NCBI RefSeq assembly: GCF_013184805.1
Contig: NZ_JAATNG010000002.1
Span: 372,001-436,000 of the forward strand
Source of the DNA: Pseudoruegeria sp. HB172150
GTDB taxonomy: Bacteria; Pseudomonadota; Alphaproteobacteria; Rhodobacterales; Rhodobacteraceae
DNA: 64,000 nt
Reading direction: 5' to 3'
The notes under the pieces were generated by a model. The model was not told the DNA's origin. It made no database searches and was given only the letters and a program-made list of their open reading frames with translations. The position numbers and the translations under genes were made by a program. Position 1 is the first letter of the stretch. Every line of letters starts with the position of its first letter. Shown here in pieces: positions 1 through 9,748 of this stretch.

Positions 1-1475
1 TCGCAGGTGAAGAAGCTGAGGTCGGTGTAGATCCGCGCGGTGATCGGGTGATAATTGCCGGTGCCGTAATGGGTGTAGGTCACCAGCTTGCCGCCCTCGC
101 GCCGGACTACGGTGGAAATTTTGGCGTGGGTCTTCCAGTTGATGAACCCATAGATCACGTGGGCGCCGGCGCGTTCCAGACGCCGGGCCTGGCGGATGTT
201 GGCGGCCTCGTCGAACCGGGCCTTCAGCTCGACCAGAGCGGTGACCGATTTGCCGGCTTCGGCGGCCTCGCAGAGCGCCTCGACAATCGGGGATTCCGTG
301 GAGGTGCGGTACAGCGTCTGCTTGATCGCCAGCACATCCGGATCGGCCGCCGCCTGCTGCAGGAAGCGGATCACCATGTCGAAGGTCTCGTAGGGGTGGT
401 GCAGCAGCATGTCCTTCTGCCGGATCGCGGCGAACATGTCGCCGTCGTGATCCGTCACCCGCTCGGGCACGCGCGGCGTGTAGCTGGGCCACAGCAGGTC
501 GCGCCGGTTGTCGAGCACCAGTTCTTTCAGGTCGGCGATGCCGATCACGCCCTCGATCTCGATTACCTCGGATTCCTCGACGTGCAGTTCGTCGATGATC
601 ATCTTGCGAAGGCCCTTGGGCGCATTGGTCGACAGTTTCAGCCGGATCACCTCGCCCCGGCGGCGGCGTTTCAGCGCCACCTCGAATTCGCGCACGAGAT
701 CCTCGGCCTCGTCCTCGACCTCCAGATCGCTGTCGCGCAGGACGCGGAACGCGCAATGTCCGGTGACCTTGTAGCCCGGAAACAGGTCGCCGATGTAAAG
801 CACCAGCAGCTCTTCCAGCGGCAGGAACCGTTGAACCTCGTCCTCGACCGGAAGGGCGACGAAGCGGTCGATCTGGTGCGGGATCGGCAGCAGCGCCTGC
901 AATTCGCGCTTGTCGCTGGACCGCTGCATCTGCAGCGCCAGCGCGAAGCCGGTGTTCGGGATGAACGGGAACGGGTGCGCCGGGTCGATGGCCAGCGGCG
1001 ACAGCACCGGGAAGACATTCGACAGAAACATCTCGTCCAGATGCTCACGGTCGGTCTTTTTCAGGCTGTCGCGGCTCTCGATGACAATGGCGGCTGCTTC
1101 CATCTCGACCCGCAGGGCGTTCCAGACGGTCTGCTGCCGTTCCATCAGCTTGCGCGCGTCGGCGTTGATCAGTTCCAGCTGTTCCGACGGCGTCAGGCCG
1201 TCATCGGCGGGGTTGTTGTGGCCTTCGAGCGCCAGCTCGCGCAGGCCGGCAACGCGGACGGTGTAGAATTCGTCGAGGTTCGTGGCGCTGATCGACACGA
1301 AGCGCAGCCGTTCCAGCAGGGGCACCCGCGGGTTCTCTGCCTCTTCCAGCACCCGCCAGTTGAAGGCGAGCCAGCTGAGCTCTCGGTTGAAGAAACGCTT
1401 CGGCCCGGAAAACTCTTCGGGCGGCAGCTCGGTGGGGGCCGGAAACGGGGCCTTGAGGAAATCAGCCTGGGTCAT
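1..1475 (-). CDS. ppk: Polyphosphate kinase 1 (3' end cut by window edge)
   Basis: This kinase reversibly polymerises the gamma-phosphate of ATP into polyphosphate. The frame is open from the ATG at 1475 to base 1, so about 490 N-terminal residues are present and the C-terminus is missing. The N-terminal domain contains the family segments [13 protein letters not shown] and [16 protein letters not shown]. Further on, [12 protein letters not shown] and INWKTHAKI are recognisable; the His in KTHAK is the autophosphorylated residue of the family. It lies 40 bases downstream of hdaA on the same strand, the usual Rhodobacterales order, so co-transcription is likely. The identification is secure; only the end is unseen. 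Confidence 0.95.
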   Translation of the reverse strand, partial: MTQADFLKAPFPAPTELPPEEFSGPKRFFNRELSWLAFNWRVLEEAENPRVPLLERLRFVSISATNLDEFYTVRVAGLRELALEGHNNPADDGLTPSEQLELINADARKLMERQQTVWNALRVEMEAAAIVIESRDSLKKTDREHLDEMFLSNVFPVLSPLAIDPAHPFPFIPNTGFALALQMQRSSDKRELQALLPIPHQIDRFVALPVEDEVQRFLPLEELLVLYIGDLFPGYKVTGHCAFRVLRDSDLEVEDEAEDLVREFEVALKRRRRGEVIRLKLSTNAPKGLRKMIIDELHVEESEVIEIEGVIGIADLKELVLDNRRDLLWPSYTPRVPERVTDHDGDMFAAIRQKDMLLHHPYETFDMVIRFLQQAAADPDVLAIKQTLYRTSTESPIVEALCEAAEAGKSVTALVELKARFDEAANIRQARRLERAGAHVIYGFINWKTHAKISTVVRREGGKLVTYTHYGTGNYHPITARIYTDLSFFTC

Positions 1476-1515
1476 GAGGGCGTCTTGGCGGCAGAAGGTG
1501 ACAATCGAGTGACAA

Positions 1516-2199
1516 TCATGGCCGTTCCGTATCGAGCTTGTCCAGAACCTCGCGGATCAGCGGCTTGGTCACCCGTCGGCGGCGCGCAAATGCCTCGCGG
1601 TTCAGCGCCTCTGCCAGCCGCTGTGCGGCGGAAAAGCGGCGTTCCATCCGGGTGAGCGCGTAAGTCACCGTATCCGGGTCGATTTCCAGCTGCCGCTCGT
1701 CGAGCTGCTTGAGCAGCACGGCGGTCAGCAGCGGATCGTCGGGCGGCTGCAGTTCCGTGGTGGCGGTGGCCTGCATCCGGCTGGCGAGGTCCGGCAGGGT
1801 GAGGTTCCAGCGCGAGGGCGGCAGGGTGGCGGTGATCAGCATCGGCCGCCCTTCGGCCAGGGCAAGGTTGTGCAGGTGGAACAGCGCCTCTTCGGCGGCG
1901 CGGTCGCCGGCGATGGTGTCGGCATCCTCTATCGCGATGGGGGTTTTTGCGAGCGTGGGGATGTCCGCCGCGGCCAGTTCGGCGGCGGGCAGGATCGTCG
2001 CGTCTGTCAGCGCCGCCCAGACATGGGCGAGGTGGGTCTTGCCCGAGGCCGCCGGCCCGACGAGGGCCAGCTTGCCCGAGGGCCAGCTTTGCCACGCCTC
2101 AACCGTCGCCACCGCCGTCGCATTGGCCGGCGAGACGAAGAAGTCCCCCCGCCCCAGCGCTGGGCGCCTGGTGAGGTCGAAGCCGAGCTGTTGTGTCAC
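1516..2199 (-). CDS. hdaA: DnaA regulatory inactivator, HdaA/Hda family
   Basis: A short AAA+ protein of 227 residues related to DnaA domain III. In alphaproteobacteria HdaA works with the DNA-loaded sliding clamp to stimulate ATP hydrolysis by DnaA, limiting re-initiation of replication. A P-loop with the sequence GPAASGKTH lies near residue 48. The start MTQQLGFDL contains a QLxFDL-like clamp-binding motif, as expected for Hda. An arginine-rich AAA+ lid follows at about residues 165-215. It starts three bases after the AI-2E transporter stop and precedes ppk, a conserved three-gene arrangement. The DNA-binding domain IV of true DnaA is absent, which separates it from DnaA itself. Confidence 0.9.
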   Translation of the reverse strand: MTQQLGFDLTRRPALGRGDFFVSPANATAVATVEAWQSWPSGKLALVGPAASGKTHLAHVWAALTDATILPAAELAAADIPTLAKTPIAIEDADTIAGDRAAEEALFHLHNLALAEGRPMLITATLPPSRWNLTLPDLASRMQATATTELQPPDDPLLTAVLLKQLDERQLEIDPDTVTYALTRMERRFSAAQRLAEALNREAFARRRRVTKPLIREVLDKLDTERP

Positions 2200-2202
2200 T
2201 GT

Positions 2203-3285
2203 CTAGTCCTGGCCGGGGGTTTCGGGCTGTTCCGGCTCCGGCCCGCGGTAGAGCGGCCCCTGCTTGTACTGCTCTACCCCGAAGCGCGCCAGCACGCCGA
2301 GCGCGGCCGAGACCGGCACCGCGACCAGCATCCCGACGAAGCCGAAGAGCGCGCCGAAGACCGACAGGGCCAGCAGCAGCCAGACCGGGTGCAGGCCGAC
2401 GGAGGAGCCGACGAGGTTCGGGGTCAGGATGTTGCCCTCGACGAACTGGCCGAGGAAGAAGATCCCGGCGACCGCCGCGATCCACCACCATTCGCCCCAG
2501 AACTGGAACAGGGCGAGGCCGATGGCCATGACCCCGCCGACCACCGCGCCGACATAGGGAATGAAGGTCAGGAACCCCGCGATGGCGCCGACCACGAGGC
2601 CGAATTGCAGGCCGACGACGGTCAGGGCCGCAGCGTAGAAGATGCCGAGGATCAGCATCACCAGCCCCTGGCCGCGGATGAAGGAGGACAGGGTGCGGTC
2701 GATCTGGGCGGCGAGGCGGCGGATCGTCGGGGCATGCTCGCGCGGCAGCAGGTCGTCGATATTGGCGACCATGCGGTCCCAGTCGAGCAGCAGGTAGAAG
2801 GCGACGACGGGCACGATGATGATCAGGATGAAGATGTTCAGAAGGCTGAGCGCCGAAGTGACGACGCCCTCGACCAGCTCGGCGCCCTTGTCGGCGAACA
2901 TCGTGCCGAACCGGGTGATCGAGCGGCGCACGGTGGATGTTTCGTCCATCAGGTCGGGGAAGCGGTCGTTCACGAAGGCCTGCAGGTTCTGGAACATCTC
3001 GGGCAGGGCGTCGATCAGGTCGGCGGCCTCGCGGACCAGCGCCGGGATCACGGCAACCATCAGGACGATGAAGATCAGGAGGCCGAAGAGGGTGATGGTG
3101 ACGGTGGCGAGCACGCGGCTGAAGCCGTGGCGTTCGAGCCAGTCGGCCATGGGATCGAGCAGGTAGGCCACGGCGCCGCCAAGGATGAAGGGCATCATGA
3201 CGTTGCCGAGAAGCCAGAGCGTCACCGCGAAGACGAGGATGACGATGCCCCAGATCTTCAGCTGTTGGTTGGCGGGGAGGGCCAT
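2203..3285 (-). CDS. AI-2E family transporter / PerM-like permease
   Basis: A 360-residue inner-membrane protein with about eight hydrophobic segments. The pattern is that of the AI-2E transporter family (YdiK/PerM/TqsA relatives): two N-terminal helices, a soluble stretch near residues 80-150, and then closely packed helices containing GFLTFIPYVGAVVGG and LVGSSVGLHPVWLLLAL. Some members export autoinducer-2 or act as ion antiporters; the substrate here cannot be read from sequence. It is the first gene of the inferred AI-2E/hdaA/ppk transcription unit, with almost no gap to hdaA. The C-terminal tail is proline- and glutamate-rich. Confidence 0.88.
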   Translation of the reverse strand: MALPANQQLKIWGIVILVFAVTLWLLGNVMMPFILGGAVAYLLDPMADWLERHGFSRVLATVTITLFGLLIFIVLMVAVIPALVREAADLIDALPEMFQNLQAFVNDRFPDLMDETSTVRRSITRFGTMFADKGAELVEGVVTSALSLLNIFILIIIVPVVAFYLLLDWDRMVANIDDLLPREHAPTIRRLAAQIDRTLSSFIRGQGLVMLILGIFYAAALTVVGLQFGLVVGAIAGFLTFIPYVGAVVGGVMAIGLALFQFWGEWWWIAAVAGIFFLGQFVEGNILTPNLVGSSVGLHPVWLLLALSVFGALFGFVGMLVAVPVSAALGVLARFGVEQYKQGPLYRGPEPEQPETPGQD

Positions 3286-3368
3286 GGCGGCTCCGTACTC
3301 ATGATCCGGCGTTCATACGCGGGGGAGAGTTGCCGATGGGTGCGGCACATGCAAGCGCGGTGTTTTTC

Positions 3369-4535
3369 TCAGGGTGCAGGCGGGTGCGCCAGTTTGGCCG
3401 CCAGTCCTTCGTATGACGGCAGGCCGAGCTGACCGAGATTGGCCTGCAGGTCGCGGGCGAGGATGTCGACCACATGCGCAGCACCCTTGGGGCCGAAGGC
3501 GGCGATGCCGTAGTGGAAGGCGCGGCCGAGCATGATGAAATCCGCCCCCAGCGCCAGCGCGCGCAGGATATCCAGCCCGCTTTCGACGCCGGAATCGAAG
3601 ATCAGCGGATAGTCGGGGCCGACGGCCTCGCGGATCGCGGGCAGGACCTCGATGGAGGCGGGGGAGCCGTCGAACTGGCGGCCGGCGTGGTTCGAGACCC
3701 AGACCGCGTCCACCCCTTCCTTCTTCAGCCGTACCGCGTCTTCGGGCACCATCACGCCCTTGACGAAGAACGGGCCGTCCCAGCCGTCGCGCAGGGCACG
3801 CAGGTAGTCCCAGCCGGGCGAGGTGCGGATCATGTAGCCGGCATGCGCGGTCGAGGACATTGCGCCGGTCTGGCCGGTGTAATCCTCGATGAAGGCAAGC
3901 CGGGGCATGCCGTTCTTCCGCACGGCGCGGAGCGTCTCCAGCGACCAGGCGGGCGTCGTGATGCACTGCCCGAAGATCCGCGGCGTCAGGTGCGGCGGGT
4001 GGGTGATGCCGCCGCGCCGCTGCCGTTCGCGGCGGCTGGGTTCCGGCACGTCGACGGTCAGCACCAGCGTATCGAAACCCGACGCCTTCACCCGGCGCAG
4101 CATGTCATCGCGGATCTCGGCGTCGCGCGGCGGGTAAAGCTGAAACCAGCCGCGGCCGTCCGTCAGCGGGCCGACATCCTCGGGGATCTTGGTCGCCACA
4201 CCGGACAGACAGTACGGGATGTTCCGCGCGGTGCCGAGCCGGGCGAGGTGCAGTTCGGCATCGGGCCAGACCAGACCCGACATGCCGACCGGCGAGATTC
4301 CGAAGGGCAGGGCATAGTCGCGCCCCATCAGGCTGCGGCCAAGGTTGTAATCCAGTTCGCCGAACAGGGCGGCGGGGTTGAACAGGATCTCGTCCAGCTT
4401 GCCGCGATTACGGCGCGCGGTGGTCTCGGCGCCCGTGGCACTGTCGAGGAAATCCCAGACGAAGCGGGGCAGGCGGCGGCGGGCCCGCAGGCGAAGGTCG
4501 GCAATGGCGGGATGTGTTTGGTCGAGGTCTGTCAA
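3369..4535 (-). CDS. FMN-dependent alpha-hydroxy acid dehydrogenase (L-lactate dehydrogenase-like)
   Basis: A member of the FMN-dependent 2-hydroxyacid oxidase/dehydrogenase family (LldD, glycolate oxidase, mandelate dehydrogenase), about 388 residues, which oxidises an L-2-hydroxyacid to the 2-oxoacid. Family marks seen are PFGISPVGMSGLVWPDAE near the N-terminus, LTVDVPEPSRRERQRR in the middle, and VWVSNHAGRQFDG, which carries the catalytic His and substrate Arg. The usual SNHGGRQ reads SNHAGRQ here. GADFIMLGRAFHYG lies near the end. I place the start at TTG 4535, four bases inside the ZIP gene (TTGA overlap), because the upstream extension reads through the ZIP coding end. The substrate may be lactate or another hydroxyacid. 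Confidence 0.85.
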   Translation of the reverse strand: MTDLDQTHPAIADLRLRARRRLPRFVWDFLDSATGAETTARRNRGKLDEILFNPAALFGELDYNLGRSLMGRDYALPFGISPVGMSGLVWPDAELHLARLGTARNIPYCLSGVATKIPEDVGPLTDGRGWFQLYPPRDAEIRDDMLRRVKASGFDTLVLTVDVPEPSRRERQRRGGITHPPHLTPRIFGQCITTPAWSLETLRAVRKNGMPRLAFIEDYTGQTGAMSSTAHAGYMIRTSPGWDYLRALRDGWDGPFFVKGVMVPEDAVRLKKEGVDAVWVSNHAGRQFDGSPASIEVLPAIREAVGPDYPLIFDSGVESGLDILRALALGADFIMLGRAFHYGIAAFGPKGAAHVVDILARDLQANLGQLGLPSYEGLAAKLAHPPAP

Positions 4536-5248
4536 TGGATCACCAGATGTCCCAGCAGACCCAGCGCAAACCCGGCGACGGCGCCGAAGGGCGGGGCCCA
4601 CTTGTTTTTCATCGGCGCCTGCGGCGCCACGTCTTCGAAGATCAGGTAAAGAATGCCGCCCGCAGCCGTAACCATCATCGCGCCCAGAAGCTGCGGGTGG
4701 TTGGAAATGAACAGATGCCCGGCGAGCGCGGCGATCGGGCCAAGGAAGGCCAGAGCGGTGAAGACCATCAGGGTCTTGTTCGCCTCGGCGGTGGTTTTCG
4801 GCGCGGCCTCGCGATAGGCATTGAAGCCTTCTGGCAGATTCTGCAGCGCGATCAGCATCGCCATCAGCGGCGCCGAGCCGGAGCCGAGCGCGAAGAGCGC
4901 GCCAAGCGCGATCGCCTCGGGCAGGAAATCTGCCAGCATAGCGAGCATCTGGCCACGGCTGCCGCCGCGTTCCGCGACCCAGCGGTCGATCAGTGCGAAC
5001 AGCACGCCGCCGCCGAGGAAACAGGCGATGGAGAGCCAGACCGGCAGCACCGTCGTCCCCTGCGGCACCAGCACCAGCGCCACCGCGGCGATCAGCGCAC
5101 CGCCGCCGAAGGCGATGATGAAGTGCCGCATGCTGGGGCCGATCATTTCGGCCCGCTCCTGCGCCAGATGAGCGATCAGGCCGCCGAGCGGTATCATCCC
5201 GCCTGCAAGTATCGAATAGAGAACGGCCTTTAGCATGTTTACTGCCAT
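4532..5248 (-). CDS. ZIP family divalent metal transporter
   Basis: A 238-residue membrane protein of the ZIP family, which imports zinc or other divalent metals. About eight hydrophobic helices are visible. The fourth and fifth contain the family's metal-binding residues: DFLPEAIALGALFALG and LIALQNLPEGFNAYREA (NLPEG is the typical ZIP motif). The start MAVNMLKAV at 5248 is chosen because the frame upstream of it is only antisense to uvrD; a second ATG at 5236 is possible. It is translationally coupled to the hydroxyacid dehydrogenase through a TTGA overlap. It is divergent from uvrD, with 84 bases between the two starts. Confidence 0.88.
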   Translation of the reverse strand: MAVNMLKAVLYSILAGGMIPLGGLIAHLAQERAEMIGPSMRHFIIAFGGGALIAAVALVLVPQGTTVLPVWLSIACFLGGGVLFALIDRWVAERGGSRGQMLAMLADFLPEAIALGALFALGSGSAPLMAMLIALQNLPEGFNAYREAAPKTTAEANKTLMVFTALAFLGPIAALAGHLFISNHPQLLGAMMVTAAGGILYLIFEDVAPQAPMKNKWAPPFGAVAGFALGLLGHLVIH

Positions 5249-5277
5249 AGCCTGCGGCAGCCGTTTGGGGAAGGGCG

Positions 5278-5292
5278 GAACATTAAGAGAAC
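5278..5292 (+). promoter_or_regulatory. Predicted LexA (SOS) box upstream of uvrD
   Basis: The sequence is GAACATTAAGAGAAC, an exact GAAC-N7-GAAC, the LexA operator consensus of alphaproteobacteria. It ends 40 bases before the uvrD ATG and lies between uvrD and the divergent ZIP gene. The gene it precedes is a DNA-repair helicase, which makes a chance match less likely. Confidence 0.75.
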
Positions 5293-5332
5293 AAGCCTTT
5301 AACTCGTTCCCGCTTCGGGATAGATTGCCTGC

Positions 5333-7693
5333 ATGAGCGATTACTCGGAAGACGACGCCTTCGAGGCCGCCGGCACGCCGCTGTCGGCGCGGGCCATGGC
5401 GGCCCGCCCGGCGCCCTATCTCGACAGCCTGAACCCGGCCCAGCGCGATGCGGTGGAGGCGCTGGACGGCCCCGTCCTGATGCTGGCGGGCGCGGGAACC
5501 GGCAAGACCAAGGCGCTGACCACGCGGATCGCGCATCTTCTGAACACCGGCAAGGCGCGGCCGAACGAGATCCTTGCGGTGACATTCACCAACAAGGCAG
5601 CCCGCGAGATGAAGGAGCGGGTGGCGGCGCTCTTGGGTCAGACCGTCGAGGGAATGCCGTGGCTGGGCACCTTTCATGCGATCTGTGTGAAGCTTCTGCG
5701 GCGGCACGCGGAACTGGTGGGGCTTAAGACGAACTTCACCATCCTGGATACGGACGACCAGATCCGGCTTCTGAAGCAGCTGATCGTGGCCGAGAACATC
5801 GACGACAAGCGCTGGCCGGCGCGGATGCTGTCGGGGATCATCGACAACTGGAAGAACCGCGCATGGACGCCCGACAAGGTGCCCGCGGGCGAGGCGAACG
5901 CGTTCAACCGGCGCGGCGTGGAGCTGTACGCGCAGTATCAGGCGCGGCTGAAGGAACTGAACGCGGTCGATTTCGGCGACCTGCTGTTGCATGTGCTGAC
6001 GATCTTTCAGACGCACGAGGATGTGCTGGCGCAGTATCAGCGCTGGTTCCGCTACATCCTCGTCGACGAGTACCAGGACACGAACGTGGCGCAGTACCTG
6101 TGGCTGCGGCTTCTGGCGCAGGCGCACAAGAACATCTGCTGTGTCGGCGATGACGACCAGTCGATCTATGGCTGGCGCGGCGCCGAGGTGGGCAACATCC
6201 TGCGGTTCGAAAAGGATTTTCCGGGGGCCAAGGTGGTGCGGCTGGAGCAGAACTATCGCTCGACGCCCCACATTCTGGCGGCGGCCTCCGGCGTGATCGA
6301 CGCCAACAAGGGGCGGCTGGGCAAGACGCTGTGGACCGAACTGAACGACGGCGAGAAGGTCCGGCTGATCGGCCATTGGGATGGAGAGGAAGAGGCGCGC
6401 TGGATCGGCGAGGAGCTGGAGTCGATGCAGACCGGCACGCGCGGGATGCATCCGATGGATTTGGACAAATCCGCCATTCTGGTGCGGGCTTCGCACCAGA
6501 TGCGCGCCTTCGAGGATCGTTTTCTGACAATCGGCCTGCCTTACCGGGTGATTGGCGGGCCGCGGTTCTACGAGCGGATGGAGATCCGCGACGCGATGGC
6601 CTATTTCCGCGTCGCCTGTTCGCCGGACGACGATCTGGCCTTCGAGCGGATCGTGAACACCCCCAAACGCGGCGCCGGCGACAAGGCGCAGCAGACCATG
6701 CAGCGCGCGGCGCGGGCGAATGGCGTGTCGCTGCTGGAAGGCGCGCGGCTTTGCGTTTCTGCAGGGGATATCTCGGGCAAGGCGAAGGGCCAGGTCGGCG
6801 TTCTGGTCGAACAGTTTGACGGCTGGCATCGCAAGGCGCTTGATCCGCAGCAGAACCATGTCGAACTGGCGGAGCAGATCCTCGACGAATCCGGCTATAC
6901 CGCGATGTGGCAGAACGACAAGACGCCCGAGGCGCCCGGTCGGCTGGAGAACCTGAAGGAACTGATCAAAGCCCTTGAGGAATTTGAGAATTTGCAGGGC
7001 TTCCTCGAACATGTCGCGCTGATCATGGACAACGAGACCGAGGGCGAAGGTGCGAAAGTGTCAATCATGACGCTGCACGCCGCCAAGGGGCTGGAGTTTC
7101 CGTCGGTGTTCCTGCCGGGCTGGGAGGACGGGCTGTTCCCGTCGCAGCGCGCGATGGACGAGACCGGGCTGAAGGGCCTCGAGGAGGAACGCCGGCTGGC
7201 CTATGTCGGCATCACCCGGGCGCGGGAGCTTTGCACGATTTCCTTTGCGGCGAACCGGCGGGTCTATGGTCAGTGGCAGTCGGCGCTGCCGTCGCGCTTC
7301 ATCGACGAACTGCCCGAGGAGCATGTCGAGGTGCTGACGCCGCCGGGTCTTTACGGCGGCGGTTACGGGGCGGCGGGAATGGGCGGTGGCGGGCTGGAAC
7401 AGCGCGCGGCGGATGCCAATGTCTACAACTCGCCGGGCTGGCGGCGGCTGCAGGAGCGGCAGGCAACGCGCCCGATGAGCCAGCCGCAGGAGAGCCGGAA
7501 CATGGTGATCGATTCCACCGCCGTTTCCGCTTTCACCCAGGGCGACCGGGTGTTCCACCAGAAGTTCGGCTACGGCTACGTGATGGGGATCGAGGGCGAC
7601 AAGCTGGATATCGAGTTCGAAAAGGCGGGCTCGAAGAAGGTGGTCGCGAAGTTCGTGGTGGGCGCGGAACGGGCGGACGACGTGCCGTTCTAG
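5333..7693 (+). CDS. uvrD: ATP-dependent DNA helicase UvrD/PcrA
   Basis: A superfamily 1A 3'-to-5' helicase of 786 residues, acting in nucleotide-excision and mismatch repair and in removing RecA or stalled complexes. The motifs are in order: LNPAQRDAV (Q motif, about 33), GAGTGKT (Walker A, 53-59), [10 protein letters not shown] (Ia), DEYQDTN (Walker B, 245-251), [13 protein letters not shown] (III), LEQNYRS (IV), [14 protein letters not shown] (V) and [14 protein letters not shown] (VI). The last 50 residues form the Tudor-like C-terminal segment of PcrA/UvrD ([14 protein letters not shown]). It is longer than E. coli UvrD (720) mainly through a low-complexity linker. A LexA box precedes it, so SOS induction is likely. 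Confidence 0.97.
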   Translation: MSDYSEDDAFEAAGTPLSARAMAARPAPYLDSLNPAQRDAVEALDGPVLMLAGAGTGKTKALTTRIAHLLNTGKARPNEILAVTFTNKAAREMKERVAALLGQTVEGMPWLGTFHAICVKLLRRHAELVGLKTNFTILDTDDQIRLLKQLIVAENIDDKRWPARMLSGIIDNWKNRAWTPDKVPAGEANAFNRRGVELYAQYQARLKELNAVDFGDLLLHVLTIFQTHEDVLAQYQRWFRYILVDEYQDTNVAQYLWLRLLAQAHKNICCVGDDDQSIYGWRGAEVGNILRFEKDFPGAKVVRLEQNYRSTPHILAAASGVIDANKGRLGKTLWTELNDGEKVRLIGHWDGEEEARWIGEELESMQTGTRGMHPMDLDKSAILVRASHQMRAFEDRFLTIGLPYRVIGGPRFYERMEIRDAMAYFRVACSPDDDLAFERIVNTPKRGAGDKAQQTMQRAARANGVSLLEGARLCVSAGDISGKAKGQVGVLVEQFDGWHRKALDPQQNHVELAEQILDESGYTAMWQNDKTPEAPGRLENLKELIKALEEFENLQGFLEHVALIMDNETEGEGAKVSIMTLHAAKGLEFPSVFLPGWEDGLFPSQRAMDETGLKGLEEERRLAYVGITRARELCTISFAANRRVYGQWQSALPSRFIDELPEEHVEVLTPPGLYGGGYGAAGMGGGGLEQRAADANVYNSPGWRRLQERQATRPMSQPQESRNMVIDSTAVSAFTQGDRVFHQKFGYGYVMGIEGDKLDIEFEKAGSKKVVAKFVVGAERADDVPF

Positions 7694-7705
7694 CGCGTCC
7701 GGCTC

Positions 7706-7732
7706 CTTTTTCTGGTTGAAAATATCCCGGGG
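7706..7732 (-). repeat. Dispersed intergenic repeat, copy 1
   Basis: Read on the minus strand, the core is CCCCGGGATATTTT followed by CAACCAGAAAAAG. Near-identical cores lie downstream of two other genes in this window (29310-29336 and 38339-38362). This copy lies just after uvrD and is inverted relative to it. Confidence 0.6.
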
Positions 7733-7851
7733 AGCGCGAGGGGCAGAGCCTCTCGTTCCCGGCCCCGACACCGGCGGAACGCGCCGATCCACTTGACCCT
7801 CCCCCGCCTGCGCCCCTACATGCGCCGCGACCTATCAGGAGAACGCGGAAC

Positions 7852-8949
7852 ATGGGTTTCAAGACCGGCATCGTGGGGCTGCCCAACGTGGGCAAGTCGA
7901 CGCTCTTCAACGCGCTGACGCGGACCGCGGCGGCGCAGGCGGCGAATTTCCCGTTCTGCACCATCGAGCCCAACGTGGGTGCGGTGGCCGTTCCCGACGC
8001 GCGGCTGGAAAAGCTGGCCGGTATCGCCAGTTCCAAGGCGATCATTCCGACGCAGATGACCTTTGTCGACATCGCCGGGCTGGTGAAGGGCGCCAGCAAG
8101 GGCGAGGGGCTGGGCAACCAGTTCCTGGCGAACATCCGGGAATGCGACGCCATCGCCCATGTGCTGCGCTGTTTCGAGGATGACGACGTCACCCATGTCG
8201 AGGGACGGGTCGATCCCGTCGCCGATGCCGAGACCATCGAGACGGAGCTGATGCTGGCCGATATCGAGTCGATCGAGAAGCGGCTGCAGGGCCTCGTGCG
8301 CAAGGTGCGCGGTGGCGACAAGGAGGCGGTGCAGCAGGAACGGCTGCTGAAGGCGGCCCTTGCGGTGCTGGAGAATGGTCAGCCTGCGCGTACCGTCGAG
8401 GTGGCCGAGGAAGAAATGAAGACGTGGAAGGGGCTACAGCTTCTGACGCAGAAGCCGGTGCTTTACGTCTGCAACGTGGACGAAAGCGAAGCCGCCGAAG
8501 GAAACGCGCATTCCGCGAAGATCGCCGAGAAGGCAGCGGCAGAGGGCGCCGTGTCGGTGGTGATCTCGGCCAAGATCGAGGAAGAGATCAGCCAGCTCGA
8601 CGCCGAAGAGGCGGAGATGTTCCTGGAGGAGATGGGGCTGGAAGAGGCCGGGCTCGACCGGGTGATCCGGGCCGGTTACCAGCTTCTGGGCCTGCAGACC
8701 TATTTCACCGTCGGCCCCAAGGAGGCGCGCGCCTGGACGATCCGCAAGGGCACGCTGGCGCCGCAGGCCGCGGGCGTGATCCACGGCGATTTCGAGCGCG
8801 GTTTCATCCGTGCCGAAACCATCGGCTACGACGATTACATCACGCTGAATGGCGAGCAGGGCGCCAAGGATGCCGGCAAGATGCGCGTCGAGGGCAAGGG
8901 CTATGAAGTGAAGGACGGTGACGTCCTTCACTTCCTGTTCAACGCCTGA
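7852..8949 (+). CDS. ychF: Redox-regulated ATPase/GTPase YchF (OLA1 family)
   Basis: A 365-residue Obg-family P-loop NTPase that binds ribosomes and usually prefers ATP. The G1 loop GLPNVGKST lies at residues 9-17, followed by [12 protein letters not shown] (switch I) and [19 protein letters not shown] (G3). The G4 motif is LYVCNVDE rather than NKxD, which explains the ATP preference known for YchF. A coiled-coil arm follows at about residues 130-200. The C-terminus is a TGS domain ([16 protein letters not shown] and GFIRAE). Length and motifs match the family well. It is a single-gene unit, convergent with the small unknown gene at 8987-9247. Confidence 0.96.
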   Translation: MGFKTGIVGLPNVGKSTLFNALTRTAAAQAANFPFCTIEPNVGAVAVPDARLEKLAGIASSKAIIPTQMTFVDIAGLVKGASKGEGLGNQFLANIRECDAIAHVLRCFEDDDVTHVEGRVDPVADAETIETELMLADIESIEKRLQGLVRKVRGGDKEAVQQERLLKAALAVLENGQPARTVEVAEEEMKTWKGLQLLTQKPVLYVCNVDESEAAEGNAHSAKIAEKAAAEGAVSVVISAKIEEEISQLDAEEAEMFLEEMGLEEAGLDRVIRAGYQLLGLQTYFTVGPKEARAWTIRKGTLAPQAAGVIHGDFERGFIRAETIGYDDYITLNGEQGAKDAGKMRVEGKGYEVKDGDVLHFLFNA

Positions 8950-8986
8950 TCAGGTGTCCGCGGGCGAGGCGCCCCGGACGACCGGC

Positions 8987-9247
8987 TTAACTGGCGCGAA
9001 GCTGTACGACGTTGTCGGGAATCTGGCGTTCCGCATGGCGCCCATGGATCAGATTGATCGCGTCGAGCAGAGCGTGGGCGTCGCAGTCGGACGACCCTTT
9101 CCAGATCGTGGCGCGGTCGACCGCGTCCGTGACCTGCACGGTCCAGTCTGCCTGCGGTGTCTCGCGGACGATTTCGATTTCGTATGGTATGCTGTCGCAG
9201 ACAACCCATTGCGACAGGCCGGATACGGTGACGGAAGTGGGGGACAT
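8987..9247 (-). CDS. Small conserved-type hypothetical protein (86 aa)
   Basis: I do not recognise a family. The product is small, soluble and rich in acidic residues and Val/Ile, with alternating hydrophobic stretches that suggest a beta-rich domain (WVVCDSIPYEIEIV, WTVQVTDAVD) followed by a helix (CDAHALLDAINLIHGRHAE). I chose the ATG at 9247 because GGAG lies seven bases upstream of it; an upstream in-frame ATG would add eleven residues without a better ribosome site. It is convergent with ychF, 37 bases from its stop. Codon use resembles that of the neighbours, so it is probably a real gene. Confidence 0.55.
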   Translation of the reverse strand: MSPTSVTVSGLSQWVVCDSIPYEIEIVRETPQADWTVQVTDAVDRATIWKGSSDCDAHALLDAINLIHGRHAERQIPDNVVQLRAS

Positions 9248-9748
9248 GGGGGGCTCCGTTTTGTCACCAGAATGGTGCATGTTTAAGGACTGTTTTCAAA
9301 GTATCGGACGACATATGGTCGAATAACTGAAACAGGATATCAGAAAAAACCGCGAGTGTTTCCCTGAGCGAAACGACATCGGCAGTTTTCAGCTAGGTTA
9401 ATTGGTCTGTAATTCCTGCAAGCCTCCGTGGAATCAGTTGTATTTCATTGGCTTCGCCAGTTTGGCACGCCGTGAGCCATTTCTTGCTCAACAGTGGGAT
9501 TTTTTCGTGTTCTTCAACTAAAGGTAATTGACCTGTTCAGTTTTACATCCTTGAAGGGCTGATTCCCTCCGCATTCCTGAATCCAATCGGTGTGTCGTAC
9601 CGGCTGTGATTGCAGATGGCCAGACCAGCGAGAACGAAACATCGGGGCCGAGCGCGTTAACGAAGAGTAAAGGAAACACTTTTAGCTTTGGTTTCAGAAA
9701 ATACCAAGCAATGCGGCGGGCACGCTGCACACTAAAAGGACCAAGAGA
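9248..9748. other. 501-base AT-richer intergenic region, no supported gene
   Basis: This stretch is visibly poorer in G and C than its surroundings. It contains short frames on both strands (for example 9518-9811 minus and 9606-9748 plus) that lack convincing start sites and read as low-quality protein. I see no strong hairpin, LexA box or tRNA. It must hold promoters for both flanking divergent unknown genes. Confidence 0.5.

Noticed and set aside
48-1655. 535-codon plus-strand frame
   Set aside because: It is antisense to ppk and hdaA, both of which show clear family motifs on the minus strand.
4532-7012. 826-codon minus-strand frame covering the uvrD region
   Set aside because: Only the last 238 codons (ZIP transporter) make sense. 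The rest is antisense to uvrD, with proline/arginine/histidine-rich text typical of a shadow frame in GC-rich DNA.
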